From: Enhygromyxa salina
Lineage (GTDB): Bacteria; Myxococcota_A; Polyangia; Nannocystales; Nannocystaceae
Direction: 5' to 3'
Length of the DNA: 64,000 bases
Assembly (NCBI RefSeq): GCF_000737335.2
Contig: NZ_JMCC02000007.1
Location: 1 to 64,000, forward strand
Under the pieces are notes generated by a model. That model was not told where the DNA came from. It saw only the letters and a list, made by a program, of their open reading frames with translations, and searched no databases. Numbering within the stretch: the stretch's first letter is position 1; each line of letters opens with the position of its first letter. Positions 49,495 to 57,754 of this stretch are shown here, one piece after another. The position numbers and the translations under genes were made by a program.

Positions 49495-51960
49495 ATGCTG
49501 CCTTTTGAACTCCCCGACTTCTACATGCCGTATCCGGCGCGCTTGAATCCGCACTTGGAGGGAGCACGGACGCACTCCAAAGCATGGGCCTACGAGATGG
49601 GGATTCTCGTCGCCCCGGGCAGCGACGATCCGCCGATCTGGGATGAGCGCGTATTTGATGCCCACGACTACGCGTTGCTCTGCGCCTACACCCACCCAGA
49701 CGCGACCGGGCCCGACTTGGACTTGGTCACGGATTGGTATGTATGGGTGTTCTATTTCGATGATCACTTCCTCGAGATCTACAAGCGCACCAGGAACTAC
49801 GCGGGGGCCAAAGCCTATCTTGCCAGGCTGTCGGCGTTCATGCCGCTCGATGTCTCGACGGTCGACGAGGCGCCAACCAACCCCGTCGAGCGTGGCTTGT
49901 TGGATCTGTGGGCACGCACGGCCCCGAGCATGTCAGAGGCGTGGCGAGAGCGCTTCATCGAGGCGACGACGCACCTGCTCGATGAGTCGCTGTGGGAGCT
50001 CGCCAACATTCAAGAGAATCGGGTGTCCAACCCGATTGAGTACATTGCCCTGCGTCGCAAGGTTGGGGGCGCGCCCTGGTCGGCCGGCTTGGTCGAGTAT
50101 GTCGTGCGCGGTGAGGTCCCCGCGGCGGTCGCGGACAGCCGGTCAATGTGTGTATTGCGGGACTCGTTCTCGGACGCCGTTCACCTGCGCAATGACATCT
50201 TCTCTTACCAGCGCGAAGTTCAGGACGAGGGCGAGAACGCCAACTGCATCTTGGTCGTCGAGCGATTCCTGGGCGTTGACACCCAGACCGCCGCCAACCT
50301 CACCAACGACCTCTTGACCTCGCGCCTGCAGCAGTTCGAGAACACTGCATTGCTCGAGGTGCCCCCGCTCGCCGACGAGCACGCGCTTGGCCCCCTCGAG
50401 CGCCTGGACATCTTCAAGTACGTCAAGGGCCTGCAAGACTGGCAGTCCGGTGGCCACGAGTGGCACATGCGCTCTAGCCGGTACATGAACGAGCGGGCCG
50501 GCACCGCGGCGACGGAGAGCGGCCTCCCCAGTGAGCTTGGCGCCCTCTACAACGTCGCCGCGCGCATGGGCCTGACCCCCGGCGCGCTCGGTCTGAGTCG
50601 GGTCAAGAGCTACACCCACGTGCCGTTCAAGCCGGTCGGGCCGGTGGCCCTGCCCAACTTCTACATGCCGTTCACCACCTGGGTGAGCCCGCACCTCGAC
50701 GACGCGCGGCGCAGCTCCAAGGAGTGGGCCCGTCGAATGGGCATGCTGATCGCAATCCCGGGTGTTCCGCATGCGCACATCTGGGATGACCACAAGTTCG
50801 ACGTCGCCGACGTCGCGCTGTGCGGCGCCATGATCCACCCGGAGGCGAGCGCCGAGCAGCTCGATCTAACGAGCTGCTGGCTGGTGTGGGGCACCTACGC
50901 CGACGACTACTTCCCGATGATGTTTGGCAACGCCCGCAACATGGCGGGCGCCAAGCTGTTCAACGGGCGGCTCGCCTCGTTCATGCCGCTCGACGGCGCC
51001 CCGATGCCAATTCCCACGAACCCGGTCGAGGTCGGGCTCGCGGATCTGTGGGTTCGGACGGCGGGGCCAATGACCGAGATCGGGCGTCGGATGTTCCGCA
51101 AGGCGGTCCTCGACATGATCGAGAGCTGGCTGTGGGAGCTCGCCAACCAGATGCAGAGCCGGGTCCCGGATCCCGTTGACTACATCGAGATGCGTCGCAA
51201 GACCTTTGGGTCGGACCTGACCATGAGCTTGTCGCGGCTGGCGCTCGGGGACCAGATCCCGCTCGAGCTGCTGGCGACTCGCACGATGCGCGAGCTCGAG
51301 AACTCCGCGGCCGACTTTGCCTGCTTTACCAACGACATCTTCTCGTACCAAAAGGAGATGGAGTTCGAGGGTGAGCTCAACAATTGTGTGCTGGTCGTCG
51401 AGCACTTCTTGGGCTGCGACTCGGTCCGCGCGGTCGAGGTCGTCAATGATCTGATGACCGCGCGCGCCCAGCAGTTCGAGCGGATTGTCTCGACCGAGAT
51501 CCCGGCATTGGTCGAGGACTTCGAGCTCGACTCGAGCGCCAGCGCCAAGCTCGATGGCTACATCGAGGGCCTGCAGCAATGGATGGCGGGGGTTCTGCGC
51601 TGGCACGCCGCCGTTGACCGCTACAAAGAGCCAGAGCTGCGCGCGAGCTCGCCGGCGCACGGGTTCCTCGAGCGCTTGGCGGGCAACAGCGCCCCGGGGG
51701 CGCTCCACCGCCCGGCCATGGGCAGCACGCCCCGCACGCCCAGCTTGCCCAGCACCGCGAGCCAGCCCGCAGCCCCGGCCGCCAACGCGAAGCTCCCACC
51801 AACGGGCCCCACGGGCCTCGGGACCTCCGCGGCCCGGCTGCTCGAGATGTTCGAGGCGCACGCGCAAGAGCGCGCGCGCGCTGGCGCTCCGACGCCGCCA
51901 GCCATCACCCAAGGCCCAGGCGGCCTGGGCACTTCTGGGTCTCGGATTGGCTCCGCCTAG
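49495..51960 (+). CDS. geoA: Germacradienol/geosmin synthase with encapsulation tail
   Basis: 821-residue bifunctional sesquiterpene cyclase converting farnesyl diphosphate to germacradienol and on to geosmin. The opening FELPDFYMPYPARLNPHLE is diagnostic. N-terminal domain: metal motif DDHFLE (residues 89-94) and NDIFSYQRE (from 233). C-terminal domain: repeat of FYMPF...NPHLD-type start near 382, metal motif DDYFP (470) and NDIFSYQKE (613). Both NSE triads are intact. After residue about 715 comes a Pro/Ala/Ser/Thr-rich disordered tail with two copies of GPxGLGTS: residues 771-778 and 807-814, each followed by a small-residue pair, Arg and Leu/Ile. The shape and context suggest a cargo-loading peptide for the two encapsulins encoded next. 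The start matches known geosmin synthases, although no strong ribosome site is seen. Confidence 0.96.
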   Translation: MLPFELPDFYMPYPARLNPHLEGARTHSKAWAYEMGILVAPGSDDPPIWDERVFDAHDYALLCAYTHPDATGPDLDLVTDWYVWVFYFDDHFLEIYKRTRNYAGAKAYLARLSAFMPLDVSTVDEAPTNPVERGLLDLWARTAPSMSEAWRERFIEATTHLLDESLWELANIQENRVSNPIEYIALRRKVGGAPWSAGLVEYVVRGEVPAAVADSRSMCVLRDSFSDAVHLRNDIFSYQREVQDEGENANCILVVERFLGVDTQTAANLTNDLLTSRLQQFENTALLEVPPLADEHALGPLERLDIFKYVKGLQDWQSGGHEWHMRSSRYMNERAGTAATESGLPSELGALYNVAARMGLTPGALGLSRVKSYTHVPFKPVGPVALPNFYMPFTTWVSPHLDDARRSSKEWARRMGMLIAIPGVPHAHIWDDHKFDVADVALCGAMIHPEASAEQLDLTSCWLVWGTYADDYFPMMFGNARNMAGAKLFNGRLASFMPLDGAPMPIPTNPVEVGLADLWVRTAGPMTEIGRRMFRKAVLDMIESWLWELANQMQSRVPDPVDYIEMRRKTFGSDLTMSLSRLALGDQIPLELLATRTMRELENSAADFACFTNDIFSYQKEMEFEGELNNCVLVVEHFLGCDSVRAVEVVNDLMTARAQQFERIVSTEIPALVEDFELDSSASAKLDGYIEGLQQWMAGVLRWHAAVDRYKEPELRASSPAHGFLERLAGNSAPGALHRPAMGSTPRTPSLPSTASQPAAPAANAKLPPTGPTGLGTSAARLLEMFEAHAQERARAGAPTPPAITQGPGGLGTSGSRIGSA

Positions 51961-51979
51961 CCTCGACCCACGTCCAAAT

Positions 51980-52002
51980 CCAAGCGCTCGTCGAGCGCTT
52001 GG
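51980..52002 (+). terminator. Stem-loop between geosmin synthase and first shell gene
   Basis: CCAAGCGCT (51980-51988) pairs with AGCGCTTGG (51994-52002) around CGTCG, and is followed by CTACATTTT. Only a partial T-run is present, so it may act as an attenuator that lets some transcription continue into the encapsulin gene 52 bp further on, setting the cargo-to-shell ratio. Confidence 0.5.
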
Positions 52003-52053
52003 CTACATTTTCACCTGTTCGACCAAGACCTGATCCCGAAGAGAACCACTCAA

Positions 52054-53451
52054 ATGGCAAATACGGAAGAGACCAACCAACATACGAGCTTGGATACGTC
52101 GGCCGCCCGCAACCTGGCGACCACGACCAAGTCAACCCCGCAGATGCAAGGCATCAGCTCGCGGTGGCTGCTCAAGCTGCTGCATTGGGTCGATGTGCAA
52201 GGCGGCGTGTATCGCGTGAACCGACGGCTGAGCTACGCCGTGGGTGACGGCCGGGTGACATTCACCAACATCGGGGCCAAGGTCCAGGTCGTGCCGCAAG
52301 AGCTGTGCGAGCTGCCGGTGCTCCGCGGCTTCGACAACCTCGAGGTGCTGCAGGCCCTGGCCGACCGCTTCGTTCAGCGGGATCTGAAGCCGGGCGACGT
52401 CATCGTGGAATTGGGCAAGCCGGCCGACTCGGTGTGTCTCATCGCCCACGGCAAGGTCAACATGATCGGCGCCGGTAAATACGGCGACATGACCGTGTTG
52501 GACACGCTGGCCGACGGCGATCACTTCAGCTACGAAGCGCTGCTCGAGGACCAAGACTACTGGCAGTTCACGGCCAAGGCGGTCACGACCTGCACGGTCC
52601 TGACGCTCCAGCAGCAGGTGTTTGACGACATGATCGCGCAGTCCGACGCGCTGCGGGCCCACGTCGAGGGGTTCAAGGCCCGGGCCGCGCTGCCGCAGGA
52701 CAACGAGGGCGAGGCCGCGATCGAGATGGCGGCCGGGCACAAGGGCGAGTACGTGCTGCCGGGCGCGTTCGTCGACTACGAGCTCAAGCCCCGCGAGTAC
52801 GAGCTGAGCGTGGCGCAGACCGTGCTTCAGGTCCACACCCGGGTCGCGGATCTGTTCAACAACCCAATGAACCAGACCGAGCAGCAGCTGCGTCTCACGA
52901 TCGAGGCGCTGCGCGAGCGGCAAGAGTACGAGATGATCAACAACCGCGAGATCGGGTTGTTGCACAACACCGATCTGGATCAGCGGATCCACACCCGCAA
53001 CGGTCCGCCCACGCCCGATGACATGGACGAGCTGCTGGCGCTCGTCGACAAGGAGCCCGGCTTCTTTCTGGCCCACCCCCGCGCGATCGCGGCGTTTGGT
53101 CAAGAGTGCAGCCGGCGTGGCGTGTACCCGATGAGCACCGACGTTGGCGGCCACAAGGTCCCCGCGTGGCGCGGCGTGCCGATCTTCCCATGTGCGAAGA
53201 TCCCGATCTCCGAGACCCGCACCAGCTCGATCTTGCTGATGCGCACCGGCGCCGACAACCAGGGCGTCGTTGGCCTGCACCAGACGGGGATCCCCGATGA
53301 GTACCAGCCCGGCCTGAACGTGCGGTTCATGGGTATCAACGAGAAGGCGATCATGCAGTACCTGGTCAGCGCGTACTACTCGGTCGCCGTGCTGGTCCCC
53401 GACGCCATGGCGATGCTCGAGAGCGTCGAGCTGGGCCGCTCGGGCGACTAG
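52054..53451 (+). CDS. Family 2B encapsulin shell protein, first paralogue
   Basis: 465-residue shell protein of the Family 2B encapsulins (HK97-fold nanocompartments with a cyclic-nucleotide-binding-like insertion). The N-terminal arm contains MQGISSRWLLKLLHWVDVQGGVYRVNRRL, a family hallmark. Residues about 105-195 form the CRP-type domain (FVQRDLKPGDVIVELG ... LADGDHFSYEALLED). The phosphate-binding cassette lacks its usual Arg (DQDYWQFTAKA where RxA is expected), so real cNMP binding is uncertain. The remaining part is the HK97 core, with EYELSVAQTVLQVHTRVADLFN, ALRERQEYEMINN and NVRFMGINEKAIMQYLVSAYYS. The geosmin synthase just upstream is the probable cargo. Confidence 0.93.
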   Translation: MANTEETNQHTSLDTSAARNLATTTKSTPQMQGISSRWLLKLLHWVDVQGGVYRVNRRLSYAVGDGRVTFTNIGAKVQVVPQELCELPVLRGFDNLEVLQALADRFVQRDLKPGDVIVELGKPADSVCLIAHGKVNMIGAGKYGDMTVLDTLADGDHFSYEALLEDQDYWQFTAKAVTTCTVLTLQQQVFDDMIAQSDALRAHVEGFKARAALPQDNEGEAAIEMAAGHKGEYVLPGAFVDYELKPREYELSVAQTVLQVHTRVADLFNNPMNQTEQQLRLTIEALRERQEYEMINNREIGLLHNTDLDQRIHTRNGPPTPDDMDELLALVDKEPGFFLAHPRAIAAFGQECSRRGVYPMSTDVGGHKVPAWRGVPIFPCAKIPISETRTSSILLMRTGADNQGVVGLHQTGIPDEYQPGLNVRFMGINEKAIMQYLVSAYYSVAVLVPDAMAMLESVELGRSGD

Positions 53452-53460
53452 CCTGGGCTT

Positions 53461-53517
53461 CCACATACACCCTCGGGCGCCGGTCTTCCGGGCCGGCTGC
53501 TCGCGGGGTGTATGTGG
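53461..53517 (+). promoter_or_regulatory. Long stem-loop between the two encapsulin genes
   Basis: CCACATACACCC (53461-53472) pairs perfectly with GGGTGTATGTGG (53506-53517); inside, GCCGG/CCGGC can add a second helix. No T-run follows, so it is more likely an RNA stability or processing element than a terminator. It begins 9 bp after the first shell stop and could set the expression ratio between the two shell subunits. Confidence 0.7.
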
Positions 53518-53556
53518 TCCTGCGTCTGCCACCATCCACTCAGGAGAATAGAACTG

Positions 53557-54924
53557 ATGAATAGGGCCACGAGTCTTTCCACGGAGGCCGCTCGCAAGTT
53601 ATCGAGCGTCACCAAGTCGGTTCCGCAGATGCAGGGAATCAGCCCGCGGTGGCTGCTGCAGCTGCTCCCCTGGGTGGACGTCCCGGGCGGCGTGTACCGC
53701 GTCAACCGTCGACTCAGCCACGTGGCGGGCGACGGGCGCATCGAATTTACTGATGTCGGCGGATCGGTGCGGGTGATCCCGCACGAGCTGTGCGAGCTGC
53801 CGTGCTTGCAGGGCTTCGAGGACGCCGAGATCTTGGAGGCGCTCGCCGATCGCTTCGTGCAGCGCGAGCACGCGGCAGGCGAGGTCATCGCAGAGGTCGG
53901 CGAGCCGGCCGAGCGCTTGTTCTTGCTCGCTCGCGGGCGAGCCAGCAGGACCCGGCTTGGCAAGTATGGAGACACCCTCGATCTCGGCGCGCTAGGCGAC
54001 GGTGATCACTTTGGCGACGACGGGCTGCTGCAGTCCGGGCAAGCCTGGGCGTTCACGGTCCGGGCCGAGACGCCCTGCACCGTGCTCACGCTCGAGCGCA
54101 GCGCGTTCGAGGGGATGCTGCGCGAGGTGACGGCGCTGCGTGATCACGTCGACGCGTTCGTCGACAGCATGCGCAAGCCCCAAGACAAACACGGGCAGGC
54201 CGCGATCGAGTTCTCCGCCGGTCACCGCGGCGAGGTGGCGCTGCCGCACACCTTCGTGAACTACGAGCGGCGGCCTCGCGAGTACGAGCTCTCGGTCGCG
54301 CAGACGATCTTGAAGGTCCATACCCGCGTCGACGATCTCTACAACGGGTCGATGAATCAGACCGAGCAGCAGCTGCGCCTCACCATCGAGGCGCTGCGCG
54401 AGCGGCAGGAGCACGAGCTCATCAATAACCCCGACTTTGGCTTGCTCCACAACGTCGTGGGCAAGCAGCGGCTTCAGACCCGCAACGGCGCGCCAACTCC
54501 GGACGACCTCGACGAGCTGCTGTGTCGCCGCCGCCGCACCCAATTTTTCCTCGCCCAACCCCGCACGATCGCGGCGTTTGGGCAGGAGTGCACGCGTCGC
54601 GGCCTGTATCCCGAGACGACGGAGGTCGCGGGCAAGACGGTTCATGCGTGGCGCGGGGTCCCGCTGCTGCCGTGCGACAAGATCCCGATCACGGACGCGC
54701 GCACGACCTCGATCCTGGCGATGCGGACCGGTGAGGAGCATCAAGGGGTCATTGGGCTGCATCAGACCGGGATCCCCCACGAGTACGAGCCCAGCCTCAA
54801 TGTCAGGTTCATGGGCATTAACGAGCGGGCTGTCATCAGCTACCTCGTGAGCGCATACTACTCTGTAGCGATCTTGGTTCCTGACGCGCTCGGCGTCCTC
54901 GAGAACGTTGAACTTGGCCGCTGA
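53557..54924 (+). CDS. Family 2B encapsulin shell protein, second paralogue
   Basis: 455 residues from the ATG at 53557, with AGGAGA 11 bases upstream. It is clearly homologous to the preceding gene along the full length: MQGISPRWLLQLLPWVDVPGGVYRVNRRL, the CRP-like domain (FVQREHAAGEVIAEVGEPAERLFLLARG), and the HK97 core (EYELSVAQTILKVHTRVDDLYN, NVRFMGINERAVISYLVSAYYS). By eye it is around 60% identical. The CRP-like cassette is more degraded (GDHFGDDGLLQSGQAWAF). A small loop differs (CRRRRTQFFLAQP versus ALVDKEPGFFLAHP). Presumably both proteins are built into one mixed shell or two separate shells around the cyclase; the sequence does not tell which. Confidence 0.93.
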   Translation: MNRATSLSTEAARKLSSVTKSVPQMQGISPRWLLQLLPWVDVPGGVYRVNRRLSHVAGDGRIEFTDVGGSVRVIPHELCELPCLQGFEDAEILEALADRFVQREHAAGEVIAEVGEPAERLFLLARGRASRTRLGKYGDTLDLGALGDGDHFGDDGLLQSGQAWAFTVRAETPCTVLTLERSAFEGMLREVTALRDHVDAFVDSMRKPQDKHGQAAIEFSAGHRGEVALPHTFVNYERRPREYELSVAQTILKVHTRVDDLYNGSMNQTEQQLRLTIEALRERQEHELINNPDFGLLHNVVGKQRLQTRNGAPTPDDLDELLCRRRRTQFFLAQPRTIAAFGQECTRRGLYPETTEVAGKTVHAWRGVPLLPCDKIPITDARTTSILAMRTGEEHQGVIGLHQTGIPHEYEPSLNVRFMGINERAVISYLVSAYYSVAILVPDALGVLENVELGR

Positions 54925-54961
54925 CGCGGCTTGGCCATTCGCCCGGATCGCTGACTGACCC

Positions 54962-56656
54962 ATGGAAACGCTCCGATTCAGTGACAGCCCCGAGCTGAAC
55001 AACGCGTGGCTCGTCGGTCTGGCGGTCGCGCTCTTGCTGGTCATCGCGTGGTGCGGGTTGGTGCTGTCCAGCACCCTATTTCGCTGGGCCGTGAGCGCGA
55101 GCGGCGTCAGCAGCCTCGAGCCGCTGTCGGACTGGATCCACAAGCGCGCGCGGATCGCCGCGGTCGCGCTGTCGTTGCTGGTCGCGGTCGCGGGCGCGGG
55201 GCTGCTGGGGTTCACGCTGTGGCGCGGGATTGATCTGCTGCCCTACTTCGACGGGCTGTGGTCCGCGCTGACCCCAGAGTTGATGACGGCGATCGGGCGC
55301 AGCTTTGGGCTTCTGATCGCGCTGGGGGTTGGGTACTTCACGTTGGAGCGGGCCAGCCGCGGCCTGCTTCGCAAGGTCTCGCAGCTGCTGCAGGCCCGCA
55401 ATTTGAGCGAGGAGGATCGGGTCCACGCCGACAGGCTCGAGGGCCAGCTGCCTTCGGCGATCAACCTGTCGATCGCCTATGCAACGGTCTCGCTCTCGCT
55501 CGAGGCCCTGCGGCTGCCCGTTGGGCTGGGTTGGTTCATCACGACCACGCTGTACGTGCTGATGCTGATCAGCGCCGGGCGAGCGCTGGTGTACTTCATC
55601 TACGTGGTCTCGGGGCAGCTGATGGAGCACAAGCCCGAGTCCGGCAAGGCGCGGCTGCTCGAGGAGTACTACCTCACGCTGCGGCGGCTGCTGCCGGTCG
55701 GGCAGATGAGCCTGGCGGCGATCATTCACGTCGGCGTTGCCACGCTCATCATCCAGCGCTTCGAGACCTTGGAGGCGTTTGCCCCCTATGGGCCGGTGCT
55801 CATCCGCATCATTGCGATCTTCTTCGCGGCCAGCTTGATCGTGGAGTTCAGCGGGGTGCTGATCTCGAAGGCGCTGGCGCCGACCTTGGTGCGCGAAGAC
55901 GAGAACAACCGCCGGCGCAGCACATTTGTGGAGCTGCTGCAGAACATCGCGAAGTACATCATCTACTTTTGCGTGAGCATGATCGTGCTTCGCGATCTTG
56001 GCGTTGATCCCACGCCGATCCTGGCCGGCGCCGGGATTCTGGGTCTGGCCGTCGGCCTGGGCGCGCAGACGCTCGTGCGCGACATGCTCAACGGGATCTT
56101 CTTGCTGTTTGAAGATCAGATCCTCAAGGGTGACTACATTCGCGTCAATGACACGGAAGGCGTCGTGGAAGAGATCACCCCGCGGGTCACGCGGATCCGC
56201 GATCGCTTCGGCCGGCTTCACATTCTCGCCAATGGTGAGATCAACAATGTCATCAACTACAGTCGGGGCTGGACGCTGGCCGTGGTCGAGGTCTCGGTGG
56301 CCTACGAGGCCGACGTCGACAAGGTCCTCGCAGTGCTCGACGAGGTCTGCGCGCAAGTCCACGCCGACGTCCCCGAGCGGGTCGTTGACGCACCCAAGGT
56401 CATGGGTATCGAGAGTCTCGACGAGAGCTGGATGCGGGTTCGCATCGAGGCCAAGGTTCACCCTGGCAACCACTTCGACGTCAAGCGCCTGCTCAACCGG
56501 ATGTTGTTTGACGCGTTCTTGGCTCACGACCTCGAGATTCCCTACCCCAAGGCCATTGAGCTGTCGGGTCCTCCGTTCTTGGAGCCGGCTCCAGATCCGA
56601 GCGAGGATCACGCTGGACCCAAGCTGTCAAATGACAACCTCGTAACAAAGCGATAG
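54962..56656 (+). CDS. MscS-family mechanosensitive channel
   Basis: 564-residue small-conductance channel with an extra N-terminal membrane region (about six helices before the pore). The pore helix and following segment read ILAGAGILGLAVGLGAQTLVRDML (Gly/Ala-rich TM3), then NGIFLLFEDQILKGDYIRV, which is the canonical MscS beta-domain start. The C-terminal alpha/beta vestibule ends at about residue 525, followed by a polar tail. It opens under membrane tension and releases solutes. It starts 37 bp after the second encapsulin gene in the same direction, so co-transcription is likely; whether it shares a role with the encapsulin is unknown. Confidence 0.92.
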   Translation: METLRFSDSPELNNAWLVGLAVALLLVIAWCGLVLSSTLFRWAVSASGVSSLEPLSDWIHKRARIAAVALSLLVAVAGAGLLGFTLWRGIDLLPYFDGLWSALTPELMTAIGRSFGLLIALGVGYFTLERASRGLLRKVSQLLQARNLSEEDRVHADRLEGQLPSAINLSIAYATVSLSLEALRLPVGLGWFITTTLYVLMLISAGRALVYFIYVVSGQLMEHKPESGKARLLEEYYLTLRRLLPVGQMSLAAIIHVGVATLIIQRFETLEAFAPYGPVLIRIIAIFFAASLIVEFSGVLISKALAPTLVREDENNRRRSTFVELLQNIAKYIIYFCVSMIVLRDLGVDPTPILAGAGILGLAVGLGAQTLVRDMLNGIFLLFEDQILKGDYIRVNDTEGVVEEITPRVTRIRDRFGRLHILANGEINNVINYSRGWTLAVVEVSVAYEADVDKVLAVLDEVCAQVHADVPERVVDAPKVMGIESLDESWMRVRIEAKVHPGNHFDVKRLLNRMLFDAFLAHDLEIPYPKAIELSGPPFLEPAPDPSEDHAGPKLSNDNLVTKR

Positions 56657-56811
56657 TGAACGGGAGTCACAATTAGGTTCGCAGGTTGAACTGTGCTCGT
56701 AGAGTGGCGCCTTTAGCCACGTTGTTTACAATGCTGTCGCGCCTTCTCGCTTCGAACCGAGGGTGAGTCTCAGCGCAGATCGGGCACATCCTGCAACCGA
56801 GCGAGCGACAG
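56657..56811. other. Intergenic region before regulator gene
   Basis: Contains a weak GTGGC-7-GCCAC hairpin near 56705-56721 followed by GTTGTTTACAAT, which may end the channel transcript or contribute to the regulator promoter. Nothing else is recognisable. Confidence 0.3.
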
Positions 56812-57450
56812 TTGATAGATCTACAGCCGCACACGAGTGAATCTCCGGGCTATTGGCCCACGGTCCACCTAGTCGGAAGTGATGCGTTCGCGCAGGCGAG
56901 CATTGCGGGCATGTTGGGGTCTAGCTACGCTGTACAGGGCTATACGAGCCCGCTCGAGTTTCTAAAACAGGCAGTAGATGCAGAGCCCGGCTGCGTCCTG
57001 CTCGAGCTGCGCATGCCCGAGATGAGCGGAATCGAGTTTCAGGCGCGACTTAGCGACCCCGAGCCGCCGCTCCCTATTGTATTCATCAGTGATTGTTCCG
57101 ACGTGCCCTCGGCGGTCCGGGCCATCAAGGCGGGAGCCCAGGACTTTCTGGTCAAGCCCGTGGATGCGGATGCACTGCGCGGGGCGGTTGGTTCTGCGGT
57201 GGCGATCGACCGCGCCAGGCGGTCTGCGCAGGACGAGCGCAAACAAGCCCTCGACCGCTACGCCACGTTGTCTGCGCAGGAGCGCCGGGTCTGTCGGCTG
57301 GTGAGCGAGGGCCTGCTCAACAAGCAGATCGCGTGGGAGCTTCACCTCGCCGAACAGACGGTGCGTGTCTATCGCAGTCGGGCGATGCGAAAGCTGAAGG
57401 TCGACAATGTGGCCCACCTCGTCCGGCTATTGGTCTGCATTGATCTGTGA
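56812..57450 (+). CDS. FixJ/NarL-type regulator with degenerate receiver
   Basis: 212 residues, apparently from a TTG at 56812. Residues about 17-130 align with FixJ-type receivers, but the acidic pocket reads VGSD instead of VDDE, and the phospho-acceptor Asp in the LRMP motif is Glu65 (CVLLELRMPEMSG). The Ser (FISDCSD) and Lys115 (FLVKP) positions are kept. Residues about 145-212 form a LuxR-type helix-turn-helix with LSAQERRVCRLVSEGLLNKQIAWELHLAEQTVRVYRSRAMRKL, all standard. Loss of the Asp with Glu in its place suggests constitutive or ligand-controlled DNA binding without phosphorylation. It may control the encapsulin operon immediately upstream, but this is inferred only from position. 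Confidence 0.85.
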   Translation: MIDLQPHTSESPGYWPTVHLVGSDAFAQASIAGMLGSSYAVQGYTSPLEFLKQAVDAEPGCVLLELRMPEMSGIEFQARLSDPEPPLPIVFISDCSDVPSAVRAIKAGAQDFLVKPVDADALRGAVGSAVAIDRARRSAQDERKQALDRYATLSAQERRVCRLVSEGLLNKQIAWELHLAEQTVRVYRSRAMRKLKVDNVAHLVRLLVCIDL

Positions 57451-57529
57451 CTGTCATCAACATGGCAGCAGGTGACATGTGGTCACATATCATGACATTG
57501 CGGCTCACTAAACACAGTTGGAGTCGAGT

Positions 57530-57745
57530 TCAGCCGACGACCCGCAGCCGCTTGGAGCGGATTGCGCTGTCGTGGCGGGCGCCTTCGCGAGCGGGGGCGA
57601 GCGTGTTGTGGTCACAGCGTGCGCACCCGGGCTGCGCGCCCCGAGGCTTGCCGATCCGCAGCCAGTGAACCGCGAGCCAGCCCGACGCCACGCCCAGCGT
57701 CGTCAGGGTCGCCAGCTCATGGAACCACTGGGGCAGCTCGAGCAC
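57530..57745 (-). CDS. Small Cys-containing membrane protein
   Basis: 71 residues from a GTG at 57745 preceded by AAGGTGG, nine bases after the stop of the glycosyltransferase-like gene, so it is probably the second gene of that transcript. One membrane helix (LATLTTLGVASGWLAVHWLRI) is followed by GCARCDHN, a CxxC pair, and a basic tail. This layout resembles FeoB-associated Cys-rich membrane proteins loosely; no FeoB lies nearby. Function unknown. Confidence 0.5.
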   Translation of the reverse strand: MLELPQWFHELATLTTLGVASGWLAVHWLRIGKPRGAQPGCARCDHNTLAPAREGARHDSAIRSKRLRVVG

Positions 57746-57754
57746 GGCCCCACC

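Noticed and set aside
49495..51960. Two fused but separate terpene cyclase genes
   Set aside because: The two-domain length and both motif sets are the normal form of geosmin synthase, not a novel fusion.
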